Source: Panagrolaimus kolymaensis (lineage: Eukaryota; Nematoda; Chromadorea; Rhabditida; Panagrolaimidae). From it: a stretch of DNA of 64,000 nucleotides. Shown in pieces: positions 1 to 12,000 of the stretch. Made by a program: the position numbers and the translations under genes. The stretch lies in contig JAJQJQ010000072.1 of assembly GCA_028622995.1 (NCBI GenBank), forward strand, positions 558,001-622,000, in the 5' to 3' direction. Numbering within the stretch: the first letter of the stretch is position 1; each line of letters begins with the position of its first letter. Under the pieces are notes generated by a model. It worked only from the letters and a program-made list of their open reading frames with translations. It did not search any database and was not told the DNA's origin.

Positions 1-1
1 C

Positions 2-1223
2 TTTTCCAACATTTACATTGATGTAGCAACGATGTATGTTGGGATATCACCCGAAGAAGGCAGGGTTTCCATTTGTGTCAAGGATTCAACCAATATTCAT
101 AACTTTGTTTTTCCAAGAGGTAAGTTTTTTGTGTATGTTTTAGTTTCTTGTACATTTTAAAGAATTTTTGTTTAGGCTCGTCTCTGAGAACAAAAGAAAA
201 CTAGAGTTTGCGGATGATGTAAAGCCTGCTTCTGATGGATCATGGATGTTTGTTCCTATTCGACGAGTATTGGATGCTATTGAAGAACAACGAATTCCAT
301 CTGCTGATGATGTTGAAATCGTCAAACTTTCACTTCTATTTTCTGTATTATTTTTGCGTAAACAAAGTACGCTAATGATTATGTTTGGATCTCCATCAGA
401 TTCTATGTGTTGTGTATCTGAAGTATTTTTATTGGGACCTGAAGTTTATAATGATGATGTAATTGATAAATGTGTTACTGTATTGATAGATGAATATTTT
501 CTTCCATATGGATCAAATAATAAGCTTGCATTTGCTGGAACAAAACCTATTGCTCGACTTGATGCTTTCCTTCCATTGTGAGTTTTTTTATATTTTTATG
601 CATATTCACATATCAAACTAACGATGTTAGCAAACTACTAACTATGTTATTTTCAGCTACTATGATCTTATGAAAAAATACGAGCAATATGGAGGTGGTT
701 GCGTCAATTTTAGCCGTATCTTGTTCATGATGGCTTGCATGAATTCTGTTCCTCAAGATAGTTTATTATTGCTTCTAAACATATGGGATCCTGGTTGTTC
801 TATTGTTCGTCAATGTGATATCACTACTTCACAAATGGTACTTTATTTATTTTGTTTTGTTTTACTTTACATTAATGTCAAATTTTAGCAACCACTTTTG
901 CAACATTTGATCAAAACTCGAAAGAATAACGATTTTTACATTCATTCCGAATTATTCTTACAATATGGTCGACTCTTAACTCTGTATGCAGTGGCAATTA
1001 AAAGTGAAAAAGTGTTAAGGAACAGAAATCCAGGTCTCTTTAATCTTGCTGCTACTGAAATTGGTGAATTTGTAAAGTTTTGGAAATCATACAAGGTTTG
1101 CATATTTATTTTACCAATATTTTAATCAATGATGTGTTTTAGGATGACTTAAATCGCGCTGAAGAAATAATGATTTTGTCTGATAAACTTGTTGAAGCTA
1201 TGTCTGGATTTATTAGTTTTTAA
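2..1223 (+). CDS. 3' part of a multi-exon gene, possibly RPAP1-like (partial at 5' end)
   Basis: The reading frame enters from the left edge and ends at TAA 1221-1223. Proposed exons are 2-119, 205-577, 657-837, 889-1095 and 1143-1223. The last four join in phase with GT-AG introns of about 45-80 bp. The first junction is less certain: the donor at 120 is strong, but the obvious acceptor at 174-175 puts the next exon out of frame, while an acceptor at 203-204 keeps it open. The C-terminal ~230 residues resemble the helical C-terminus of RNA polymerase II-associated protein 1 in general layout (a YxxYxxGCVNFSRILFMMAC-like helix, then a segment ending in a WK.YK helix). That is a weak match by eye. 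There is no signal peptide or membrane segment in the visible part. AATAAA lies about 30 bp after the stop. The product name is tentative. Confidence 0.55.
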
Positions 1224-1811
1224 TGTTGTTGATTTTTATAATGATCTTTTGTTTAAATAAATATTTGAAAATAAGATCGTTGTTTTGTTTCAGTCTTCCT
1301 AAAAGAAGAGTTTTCATTGCTCTTATCAAAAGCTTTTTTAGATCGAAAATATTACAAACAAAATGTTTTTGTTATAAAAGAGTGCAATGCGACAAATGAA
1401 ATGCCTAAGTATCTGCTTTTTGACTTTTATAACTAAGAATCCTTGTGAAGATAACTAAAGAATGGAAAATAGCATCCAGCAATTATTAGCTCGATTTCAA
1501 ACGAAAATGTCATTTATCCATTACCTTTTTGACTTTGCATAATACATGTTGACTTTCTTAAAAATAAATTGCCAGAAAGAAAAACAAGAATAAAAGGCTT
1601 TGAAGAAATTAATACTAATAATCATATTTGTTACACAAGTTAAAGCAATCACTTGCAAGAGGATATGAGAATATGGTCCTAATTGACACGAATAAGCAAA
1701 ATAGTATAATGCTTTTTATTCAGCAATGAAATAATGTTCAGAATTCGTTAATTGTAAAATCATTTCCAAGGAAAAAAATGTATGTAAAAATGCCAGCTTT
1801 CATCACTTTTT

Positions 1812-1875
1812 GGGGCCAGCCAGAGCATGCAGCACGATCGCGAAGCGATTGTGCTGCATGCGAAAAGCTGGCCCA
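1812..1875. repeat. GC-rich imperfect hairpin
   Basis: The outer stem is GGGCCAGC paired with GCTGGCCC. The inner stem is GCATGCAGCACGATCGC paired with its complement with one mismatch, around a GAA loop. The two stems are separated by short unpaired 4-5 nt segments. The stretch is far richer in G and C than its surroundings, which suggests an inserted sequence. Confidence 0.7.
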
Positions 1876-2893
1876 AGTTGAGTTGGGACTGACGGAGCGC
1901 AAGATCTCTTTTTTTTTCAACTAGCTTAATCATGTGTTTATGTTTATTAACTATGGCTGAAATTTGGTATACTTATGAGTGCCCATCTATATATTATATC
2001 TGTAAAGAAATCAAAAAAAAAAACTTTATAGATCGAGAGTTTTGACTAAAAATGTGTCCAAAAAAAAATGTCTGTTTGTTTGTCGTTCCGTTACAATTCT
2101 TAGAACGAAAATGTCTCAATCAAAGAGCAAAATCAAAGGCGGATTATTTGTTGTTTGTTTGTTTGTATGTCACAAATCTTAGCGCGAAAAAATGCCTCAA
2201 TCGAAAGAGGAAAGAGAAACCGCATATTTTGAATTAATGTTTTTGCAAATGGATGAAGATCGATGATATTAAATATTTTTTTGGTCGGATAAAGTTTATT
2301 TATAGTAAACCCTTTTGTTAATGTAATAATAATTATTAATAAACATTGTAGGATGTAAACTAGAAATTTTAAAAATATTGGTATATGTTTCTTTGCATTT
2401 GAAACGACAAATATTTGTTATTTCTAGATCTTTGAAATAAATTTAGGAGTTTTTTTGAGGTCACAATTCTTTATCTAAAAACTGATTTTCCATTTCTTTA
2501 TATTAAGCAAGTCCCCATATTTTCCCAAATTTTCACAACTTCTCCTTTATTAAAAATCCTGATATTATTTTCTGAGAATTGTTTTTTGAAGCTAATTTAG
2601 CGCTGCTTTTCTAAAATAAGAAGTAATTTTTAATCATATTAAACTTATTTGAAGGCTGTTTTTTTGCACCTAAACGTTAATGCTTTTATCCATAAAACAA
2701 AGAAAAGTATAAATTATGGATTGTCATGAATTGTTATTAATTCAAGGTTCAAAGAACATAACATTTTGTTCAGATTAAAATTTTTTAATTGATGCATTAA
2801 AATGATTTTCTTAATCTTTAGAAGAGGGAAAAAATAAAATTTAATCGAATTCGGCGGCAGATTATATTTTTCGAACATTACAAATATCCAAAC

Positions 2894-3069
2894 ATATAAG
2901 ACGCCGATATTTAAAAAGTTTTAGGACTGTGCTAAATTTCTCACTTTTTTGAAAAAGTGTCTCTTTTGCCATTTTTTTCAATTGATTTTTTTGGCAAAAG
3001 AGACACTTTTTCAAAAAAGTGCGAAATTTAGCACTGTCCTAAAACTTTTTAAATATCGGCGTCTTATAT
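2894..3069. mobile_element. 176-bp near-perfect palindrome (MITE-like)
   Basis: The arms 2894-2970 and 2993-3069 are reverse complements with only one or two differences, around a 22-nt AT loop. The ends read ATATAAGACGCCG and CGGCGTCTTATAT. The terminal TA and the lack of any open frame fit a Tc1/mariner-type palindromic MITE, but the superfamily is not proven. Confidence 0.65.
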
Positions 3070-3889
3070 TTTTGAATGAATCACGAGGAGTTAAATTAAA
3101 AGTAACAAAACAAAAAAGTTTAAAGTAAAAATTTGTGACACGTAGTAAACTATGTTTTTCTAATGTGATTGGATTAGTATTTGAAAGGGCTATTCCATAG
3201 CAAATTTAACTAAAACTATAGAACTTTTAGAAAAACGGTGATTGACTCAAACTTCTTCTCTCTACATATATGCGAGGAGAAAAAGTAGAAAAAGTTTCTT
3301 TCGCCCGAAGGGCGGAAGAACGTTTTTCGCTTTTTCCGAGCTTTATTTTCCGATATTTAGTAGTAAGTTTTAGGTTTTTAAAGGAATTATTTTTACAGTA
3401 AAAGTTAAAAGTAAAACATCCCCGTTATTTCCCATGCATTTTTTTTTCATTAAAGAAGGGAAATTCGTTCATGTGCCTTTAAAGAAATAAAGATTAGGAC
3501 TATTAAAATTTGAATTGAGTCCGTTGCAAACGCAAAATACCAAGGTAAAAGTGAATCTTTTTAACTACACACTCTTTGGTCACTGTAAAATTAAGTTAGA
3601 AATTTTAATTAAGCTGGAGTTATTAATAAAAATGCTTTGCATTAAAACTTTTTATATAAATTCAAGATTTTTCCCATGCTACAATTTTTTACTTCCAACT
3701 TCTCCATTTGGCCAGATAGTACCGTCAGGTACTTTTTGCGAAGTATTATTTTATCGAGAGTTTATTGTTTCTCCATTTATCTTTTTAAAATAAATACTAA
3801 TACACTAGTAAAACACCTTCTTTTATTTATTTGATTTTTAAATTTTCAAATTACATCTATAAATCTCTTCGAGCTCAATAAAAGAATGG

Positions 3890-4732
3890 AAATCATAACT
3901 ATTACAAGGCTAAAAGCCTAAAAAAGGTGGAAGTTGAGTCTTGAGTCAATAAAAGCATGGAAATCATGAAAAGTTTGAGTCAATAAAAGAATGGAAATCT
4001 CAAAGATTCAAGCCGACTCAACTTCGCGCCCCAAAAAAAATTTTGCACCACCTCATTTTATTTTTGCTATAAATTTTTACATTTACTATTGTTTTAAATA
4101 AAATATAGCCGAAATTTTTTCTTCATACTTAGTTCCTAATTTCGCATTAATTGATCTGTTAATTTCTCTTTTTCTTCCTTTTTTAAATTTTTCTGACGAT
4201 ACTAACTTTGCTTTAATGCTTTGATAGCGTTTATTAATTAAAGTTTTTTATTTTACTTTTAACTTTTTTAAATCAATTTAAAATAAATAGCATCCAAAAA
4301 CATATTTCAACATCAAAAAATGTTTTTTTTGTATTTGTTTAACTTTTTGTCGCTACTTGAAGCTCCATTTTTTTCGTCATCTGAAATCTTTTTGATTTTT
4401 TTTAACGTATAATAAATAAAGTTTACAAATATGTTCAAAAGATTTATTCATTACCTCTCGTTATTGAATATAAACAACTTTATTTCACTGTTTTATTAAC
4501 ACGAAGCTTGTGAACAAACATTTCCACGATGTAAAGAAAAAAAAATCACATTAAACCAATCTACTCTTTTTTATCTAAAAATTTTTTTTGGGGCGCGAAG
4601 TTGAGTCGGCTTGAATCTTTGAGATTTCCATTCTTTTATTGACTCAAACTTTTCATGATTTCCATGCTTTTATTGACTCAAGACTCAACTTCCACCTTTT
4701 TTAGGCTTTTAGCCTTGTAATAGTTATGATTT
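3890..4732. mobile_element. ~840-bp non-autonomous element with ~150-bp terminal inverted repeats
   Basis: The left arm 3890-4044 and right arm 4579-4732 are almost exact reverse complements, starting AAATCATAACTATTACAAGG at each end. Each arm contains an internal direct repeat of about 25 bp (GAGTCAATAAAAG(A/C)ATGGAA). The central ~535 bp is AT-rich with no coding frame. Weaker inverted similarity runs on for about 25 bp outside the listed limits. No clean target-site duplication was found. This fits a fold-back or MITE-type DNA element that depends on another element for movement. Confidence 0.75.
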
Positions 4733-4939
4733 GCTATCAGTTTTATTGATGAGTTTCAAATTCTCCGCCAAACGGCTTTGTCCTAAAGCAATGATAGTAA
4801 ATGCTCGCTTCTTCTTTCTCGTGCTCATTGCTTCACTTCCATCAAACAACTTTTTTATCCTTCATCGTCAAAAACATCATTTTTTAACTAATCATTGTTG
4901 TTCAAGTTCAGCTGCTTTGAATTTTTATCTCAAATCATC

Positions 4940-5623
4940 ATGCAACAACGTTCTATCATCTTCACCTTTTTCCTTGGTTTTGTTCTTGCTGGTGTTCTCT
5001 TGGCTCAAGAAGATAATGGAACTATGAATTCAACGGAATGGGAAGGTGGAATGGATGGTTTCAATTCAACTGATCTATTTGGTGGAGACTTTGGTGGTAA
5101 TGATACTCTCAACTCAACTGACTCATTTGGTAATGAAACTTCCAACTCAACTGATTCTTTTGGATTTGATTATGAAAGCGACAACTCAACTGGATCCTCT
5201 GGAGCTCAAGGCTGTGAACGCAATGCCATCTGCTTCTCTGAAAAAGAATGTGGTGGTGAAGGAAAATGTCTAGGTGCTTTTAATGGAAAGTGCAACTGCA
5301 ATGCCTGCGTCAACTATGCTCCATGTGATGATGATTCTTCATGTGGTGGTCTTAAGAAAGCTTGTATTTCTGGTCGATGTGATTGTGTTGAAGGTAAGGA
5401 ACTTTGAATATTCTTCCATCTTATTAATACTTTGTTTGTTTTAGGTTTCAAAGCCGTTGGTTATGCTCATTTTACCGATGCTTTCACTCATCTTTGTAAC
5501 GTCAAGGAATGCTCTGGTAGTAATGGTGATGATTGTTCTGGTCTTCCTTGCCACTCAGGTCGTTGTACTTGCCCAGCTGAAACTGATGACAGTCTTGTCT
5601 CTAATGTTTTGAACAACTTCTAA
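4940..5623 (+). CDS. Secreted Cys-rich protein with NST glycosylation repeats
   Basis: Two exons, 4940-5393 and 5445-5623, encode 210 residues. The chosen ATG begins MQQRSIIFTFFLGFVLAGVL, a clear signal peptide, with cleavage probably after LLAQ. Residues ~22-85 are acidic and glycine/serine-rich with repeated NST or NDT/NET sequons, often as NSTDSFG, so heavy N-glycosylation is likely. The rest carries many cysteines in CxC and CGG contexts, including CGGEGKC, CNCNAC and CSGLPCHSGRCTC, and probably forms disulfide-bonded small modules. An upstream in-frame extension to 4895 would bury the signal peptide and was not used. The family is not recognised; nematode eggshell or cuticle-associated secreted proteins are one possibility. 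Confidence 0.8.
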
Positions 5624-6098
5624 TTTTTGTATTTTATTGTCATTTAATTAACTAACTTTCTATGTAATAATAAATTTATATTATCTTTTGTTTTTTGTGT
5701 TTTCTTTGAATCGAGATATTCGGGTTCGAGTTGGACATCTTTTGTTGGCAATGATTTCTATTTTACCTTTTAAAAGTAAACATGTCTCGTTTTTCTGAGA
5801 GTATTGCATAACGCCGAATATGGAAAGACGAATTAGGAAACCATCAAATATGGAATCTTTACCATTTTGAGGATTTATAAGTATTCTTTCGAAAACATAC
5901 ATTCTCGTTTGACCCTAAAGAAGGCTTATAAAATATTCTTGCAACGATTTCGCGCAAAGTTATCATTTTTCCCTTTCAACAATTTGGCGCCAAAAATGTT
6001 AAAGCAATATTGCTTCTAAAAATCTAAAATTTCATTCTTCAACTTTTTCTTCTTCTCTTTCAACTTTTCCCTTTCCCTTTTCAACTTTTTTTTCTCCA

Positions 6099-6303
6099 TC
6101 CATATAAAGCGAAGAAAAATAAAAAAATTTCGTGAAGCATTTGAACAAACACCCTTTTTTTTGTAAATTTATTGAAAAATATTCACAAAAAGTAGTGCAC
6201 TGCTTTTTGTACATTTTTTTCAATAAATTTACAAAAAAAGACGTGGTTTGTTGAAATGGTTCTAAAAAACGAAAATTTTTTATATTTCTTCCCTTTATAT
6301 TTA
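6099..6303. repeat. Long imperfect inverted repeat next to the tandem array
   Basis: Arms of about 100 bp (about 6099-6198 and 6206-6303) are reverse complements with scattered mismatches and small gaps. The best-matched core is TTTGTAAATTTATTGAAAAA. The outer end of the left arm is the complement of CTTCGCTTTATATG, which resembles the first unit of the array that follows. Confidence 0.6.
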
Positions 6304-6307
6304 AATT

Positions 6308-6738
6308 CCTTCGCTTTATGCGTTGCTGCCTTACCTTCACATTTATGTGTTGCTGCCTTACCTTCGCTTTATGCGTTGTTGCCTTACCTTCGCTTTATGC
6401 GTTGTTGCCTTACCTTCACATTTATGTGTTGCTGCCTTACCTTCGCTTTATGCGTTGTTGCCTTACCTTCACATTTATGTGTTGCTGCCTTACCTTCACA
6501 TATTTATATGTGTTGTTGCCTTACCTTCACATATTTATATGTGTTGTTGCCTTACCTTCACATTTATGTGTTGCTGCCTTACCTTCGCTTTATGCGTTGT
6601 TGCCTTACCTTCACATTTATGTGTTGCTGCCTTACCTTCGCTTTATGCGTTGTTGCCTTACCTTCACATTTATGTGTTGCTGCCTTACCTTCGCTTTATG
6701 CGTTGTTGCCTTACCTTCACATTTATGTGTTGCTGCCT
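6308..6738 (+). repeat. Minisatellite of 16 units (26, 27 and 31 bp types)
   Basis: Sixteen units each run CCTTC-stem-TTTA-stem-TTG(C/T)TGCCTTA. Type A has CGC/GCG stems (26 bp), type B CACA/TGTG (27 bp) and type C CACATA/TATGTG (31 bp). The order is A B A A B A B C C B A B A B A B. All three forward frames stay open through the array because the unit lacks stop codons, so the apparent long proteins here are artefacts. Confidence 0.85.
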
Positions 6739-7541
6739 TCGGATACACCTGTTAACTGGTGGGGGCGAAAGCCCTTTTCTCCTTCAATGTACAGCCGCCT
6801 TGACGTGGCGAAGGAGCTTAAGTTGTTTTGATCAAATTAATCAAAACAGCAACTAAGAGCTGTATACAATAATTTTTGGAAAGTTTTGCTTCTTAGTAAA
6901 ACAAAAAAAATCTTGACTAAAATCGCATTGAAAGCATTTTGGTAGTTAGTTGTGTGTATTACTAATTTCACTCTTGGGCGGTTTAAAACAAAAATTATCA
7001 GGAGCATATTATATGAAGCTTTTTTTTAGCAAATTTCAATAAAAAATTAGTATTATGTTTTTTAGGTTCCGATGGTTAGGTTAACATTTTTTTTAAATTA
7101 GAAGAAAACAAATAATTCCAAAACAATAAAAGTTCTAATAAAATATAAAACATAAAATTTAATTTCTGGGTAGCTTTTAAAGCAAATATTTTTATTTCGT
7201 CGAAAAGCAAGTTTTTATCCATGACTTTAAATTGCATGTGGATCATCAATGGAGTAATATACACACCTCTGCTGAATGACAAGTGGAATGTACGCTAAAG
7301 CATCGAAATTACCTTACAAAAAAATTTTTGATTCAAGCTTTTTTTGAAACATAAAATCATTCAAATTTCGCGGCATTTGTGTGGCCTTCAGTCCACTGAT
7401 TTTCAGAAGCGATGCAGGTAATAATTTTATTTTTATTTTTAGATTGAAGCTGTATGCTGCGAAGTGCCGACAATCGTTGTTTTATTCCTTTGCACGTAAA
7501 ATATCACGCTTGTAATTGTTTAAAAGAAATCAGAAAGAAGA

Positions 7542-9011
7542 ATGAAGCAAATATATCGACATATTGATAAAGATGGCTCTGGGTTAGTTTTGAATAATTT
7601 TTTGTAATATTCTTCTAATCATTACAAACTTTTAGCGTCGTCAAGCTGATGTGTGAAGAACCAGAAGATATGTGGCATCTTTTCAACATTGTCCGTATTG
7701 GTGATAAAGTTCGTGCAAAAACATTAAGAAAAGTACAAAATGAATCTTCAACTGGTTCCAAAACATCTCAAAGAATTACAATGACTTTAGAAGTTGATAT
7801 CGAAGCTATTGATTTTGATCCAACTGCTTGTGCTCTTCATTTAAAGGGACGAAATACGTTGGAAAATGAACATGTTAAACTTGGAGCTTATCACACTGTG
7901 GACTTGGAAGTTAATCGACCATTTACTTTGAAAAAGCCCATCTGGGATATTATTGATATTCAACGACTTGATGAATCTTTAGATAAATCGAAGAATGCTG
8001 ATGTTGGTGCTGTTATTATGCATGAAGGATTGGCTAATATATGCATACTCACTTCAACTATGACTATTGTGAAAGCTAAAATTGATATGCCTGTTGCAAA
8101 AAAACGCAAAGGATTATCTGGTCAACATGATAAATCTGTGATTAGATTCTTTGATGCTGTTGCTCAAGCTTTTCTTCGTCATGTAAATATGGAAAATATG
8201 AAATGTGTTATTATTGCTAGTCCGGGATTTCTTCGTGACCAATTTTTTGCTCATCTTTTAACTGTTGCTGAAAAAGAGAATAAGAAGTATTCTGGTACTG
8301 ATCGTTCTAAATTTGTTGTTGTTCATTCTTCAAGTGGCTTTAAACACGCTTTAAAAGAAGTATTAGCTGATCCTGCAATAGCTGCTCGTCTTTCTGATAC
8401 TAAAGTTGGTTTTTTATTTTACTGTTTATTCTATTACCACATTTTTAGGCTCTAGCAGAAGTAAAAGCTTTGAATCTATTTATGAAACATCTCAATGCTG
8501 ACTCTTCACGTGCTTTCTATGGTTTCAAGCATGTTTCAATGGCAAACGAAAAAGGTGCTATTGATACTTTGATGGTTTCTGATGCTTTATTCCGTTCACA
8601 AGATATTTCACAACGTCGCCAATATGTTGATCTCATTGAATCTGTTCGTAATCAAGTAAGCTTTTACATAACACGTTTTCTGATGCTTTTTAAAGTTACT
8701 AAAATGTGTTTAGAAATTACGTTTTTACATTTTAAGGCTTTTTTCTTTAAAAGTAAAACGTCGTTGCTTGTTGAAGATTTGATTTAACTTCTTTCTTTTT
8801 TCAGAGAGGAAATGTGCTAATTTTTTCTAGCATGCATCCTAGCGGCGAACAACTGAATATGATAACGGGCGTTGCAGCTATTTTGCGATTTCCTTTGCCT
8901 GAAATTGAAAATGAAGAAATGGATGATGATGAGGAAATTAAATCTTTGGAGAACCTTGATCGTGCTTTAGAAGAAGTTCATATCGATGATGACGAACCAT
9001 TTGACGGATAA
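7542..9011 (+). CDS. pelo: Protein pelota homologue (ribosome rescue factor Dom34)
   Basis: Four exons, 7542-7582, 7636-8404, 8449-8655 and 8805-9011, give a 407-residue protein, slightly longer than the usual ~385. Pelota with HBS1 recognises ribosomes stalled on an mRNA with an empty A site and promotes subunit splitting in no-go and non-stop decay. The start [14 protein letters not shown] aligns with the family N-terminus. Diagnostic stretches are [82 protein letters not shown] and [20 protein letters not shown], covering the Sm-like N domain and both eRF1-like domains. The C-terminus ends in an acidic tail. The short first exon is supported by homology and by phase. The genes on either side are unrelated. 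Confidence 0.96.
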
Positions 9012-12000
9012 AAGTATGTATTGTATGTTATAGTTATTGTATCACAAATAATAAAGAGGTGCTTTTACAAATTTATTGTTATATCTATGTTCTTTTATGT
9101 TGTTGTGTTTTATACCGGTGAATGAAGAGTTTTTATTTATCCTTTTTTGGTTTTGAAGCAAATAGCAACGACGAATCGAAGAATGAAGAAAAAAGAAAAA
9201 CAAAAATTCGTTCGTGTTTCGTTTCACCACCTTTTATAGCAAAAAAAGGTGGGGTTTGAATTTTAAATCAAGCTATAGCTTGCTGCTTGGTGAATAAAAT
9301 CAAATGAACAAAAAAAAAACCCAAACGATGAAAATTGGCCAATTTTATTAGTTTTGGCGGTATTGCTTTTTGATTAAAAATGTTTTAAAGGCGGCTAAAA
9401 ATAAAACAATCTTTTGTTGTTGTTTGCCAGACGAAGAAAGTCTCTCTCTCTCCCTCACTAATTATGTTGGCAAATGATTTTATTACCATGCGGGGTAAAT
9501 TGAATGGCAATGGCAAGCATTTTTTGCAATTGTCTTTCTCATCTCAAAATCATAAGAAGAAAAAAAGACTGTTAAACAAATGGCTAACATCAGCGGAGGT
9601 GGTGGTGTTGGTGGAATTGGATTGAAGGCTAGAAAGAAAGAAACTAGTCAGTAGGAAAAAATAAAATGAAACAAATCCTTGCTTGCGCGTTATCCCATGG
9701 GAGTGATTCTTCTTTTTCTTGTTTTAGCATACATTCATTCACTTGTTGTTGTTGGAATGTAAGCAAGCAAGCAGTATCATTTCTTTTATTTTTTTACATT
9801 TAACTGATATCTTAAATACATATTTTGTTGTTTATTTTTCTTTTCTCTCTATTTTTGAACAAACAAAAATGATACCGATGAGAAAGAAAAATATTAGGAA
9901 AAAAGGTTATCACTTTTTTCAAAATAGGTCTATCAATGTCTACGAAATAATTTTGTTATGTGTGACAAGAAATTAGAAAATTTTTTGCGATCATATGTTG
10001 GTGGTTGTTATTTGTGGTGTGCATCATTCAAGTGGAAGACGATGAAGACAAAAAAGGAAAAATATATTTTTAGCCGCATAAAAAAAAGTTCACATCTTGT
10101 TTTTCGCGCGCATTAAAGAATTTGTTGCAAATAATAGAAGGAGTGTTGCTGCTTGCTGATGTTGAGATTTTCTCCTTTCCTTTTTTTCTAAACTAAATAC
10201 ATCGACACAAATGGTCACTCGAATAAAAAAATTGTGGGTTGAAGAAACAAAAAAAAGAAAAGGGATTGGAATTAAGGCGGAAAAGGAACTAACTCACGCC
10301 CAACTTACCTTTGCCCTTTTTTCTTTATCCTAATTTGGCTTTAAATAATTTTACCCCCAATTATTTGTTCCAATTATTTTTGATGGTGGTTCCAAAGAAA
10401 AACCATTGTTAAATAATTTCACTGTTATTTGTCCTCTTTTTTCCCTTAAGCAAACCAGTTGATTAAACAAGCTTTTTTGTTTTTAGAGAAGAGGAGCTAC
10501 TCCTCTAGCCTGCATTTTTTTTCTTTAACATCTGTATCAAATATAATAATAAATAATATGGCCTGAGAAAATACGTGTTGTAAAAAAAATATTTTCCCTC
10601 TCTTTTCTGCCACAACATCTAATGTATTTATTTTTCCATCCCCAAATAAAAAATTATGTAAATAATTATTTTGCATATGGAAGTTTATATTTATTTATTT
10701 TTAAAACTTCAGCATGTTCGATAAAAATGAATTTATTTTTCTCATTTATAAATATTCAATATACTTACATATACATATACATTTTATCCTTAAATACATA
10801 TACACTAAATTTAAATATTATACTTTTTTTCACTCATTTTCTCCTTACTTTTTTTTCTTGCTCTATTTTAGAGTAAAAAAAGCCAAAGAATGAGTTGTGA
10901 CATTTTCATTTATTCCATGTTTGTTGTTTGTTGTATTTTCACCCACCGTTGCTAAGTGTATTTCTCTCAAAGTTGTCTTCCTCGTCGTGTTGATAAGAGT
11001 CTTCCTTCCTTCATTTTTTTATTTTTGAGTTGTTTGAATGATGATTTTTTGTGCTTATCAAAAAGTTAATTCTTATAATCTTTTTTTGACACCATCATCG
11101 GTTATATTTTTTTCTCTCCCAACTAATCAATGCTTAATTTTTATTCTAAATCACTGTTTTTTTTAATGCGGATCAGGGGTGAGCGGAATTCCGTTTCCGT
11201 TTCCGTGGAATTCCGTGGAATTCCGTGGTTTTTTTACTTCCGTTTCCGTTTCTGCTTCCGTAAAAAAAAAATTTAAATTTCCGCTTCCGTTTCCGCTTCC
11301 GCGTAAGCTTAAAAAAAGAAAATTCTAATACAAAATTTCCGTTCCGTTTCCGTTTCCGCGGAATTCCGGGCATTTTCAATTTCCGTTTCCGCTTCCGCCG
11401 AACTTCCTCGGTTCCGTTTCCGGTTCCTTCCGTTTAAGGAAAAGCCACTTCCGCTCACCCCTGATGAGATACACCCAAACACAGTAGCCATTCGTTTTTT
11501 TTTGCCCTTCCTAATTTTATTACTTTTGAAAGATTCCTGTTCTTCCCTTATTTTTCTTACTTGTAATTTTTATGTATCTTTTTCTTCATGCCTTTTGGGT
11601 TTTTTTTAAAATTATATTTGTACAAAAAAACTTTTTTACTTTTAAATTTAAAAAAAATAAAACTATTATTGACCAATAAAAAAAGAAGAGTTTTGTATAA
11701 ATAATTCTCCTCCGATACACATTTTTATATAATTTCCTTTTCTTAAATTGGTTTCTTTTTAACCAAATTTGAATGCGTTTTTTTGAAATTGAAATTTTAT
11801 TGAAAAATTGAAAGAACACGAGTTTGAAAATAGTCACGAACGGAGGAATGAAGAAGAAAAGATGAAATTAAAGTTTCAGGTTTACGTATCCATCTTTTAA
11901 GGCTGAATATGCATTTTGTAATTTTGATTTAAAAGAATGAAAAAATTATGCAATAGTTTAATTTTTAAAAAATAAGCATTTTTGTTATAATTTCCATTTT

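Larger units (their letters stand above)
1224..4939. other. Intergenic, AT-rich, with three inverted-repeat elements
   Basis: I see no convincing exon on either strand. The stretch holds the hairpin at 1812-1875, the palindrome at 2894-3069 and the long-TIR element at 3890-4732, each listed separately. A small Cys-free hairpin built on CGCCC-GAA-GGGCG lies near 3297-3317. Confidence 0.7.
5624..7541. other. Intergenic with hairpin and tandem array
   Basis: No gene is supported. The region includes a pyrimidine-rich stretch at 6030-6090, a long hairpin at 6099-6303 and a tandem array at 6308-6738. After the array there is a GC-richer tail (6738-6860) with short self-complementary segments such as GGGGGCGAAAGCCC and TTTTGATCAAATTAATCAAAA. 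Confidence 0.7.

Noticed and set aside
6256..6856. Three overlapping long frames of repeated CCLTF/ALPS-type peptides
   Set aside because: They are three frames of the same stop-free tandem array; no gene structure.
9580..9654. Short frame MANISGGGGVGGIGLKARKK followed by a possible GTAGGA donor
   Set aside because: Could be a first exon, but no in-phase partner exon was found before the next gene.
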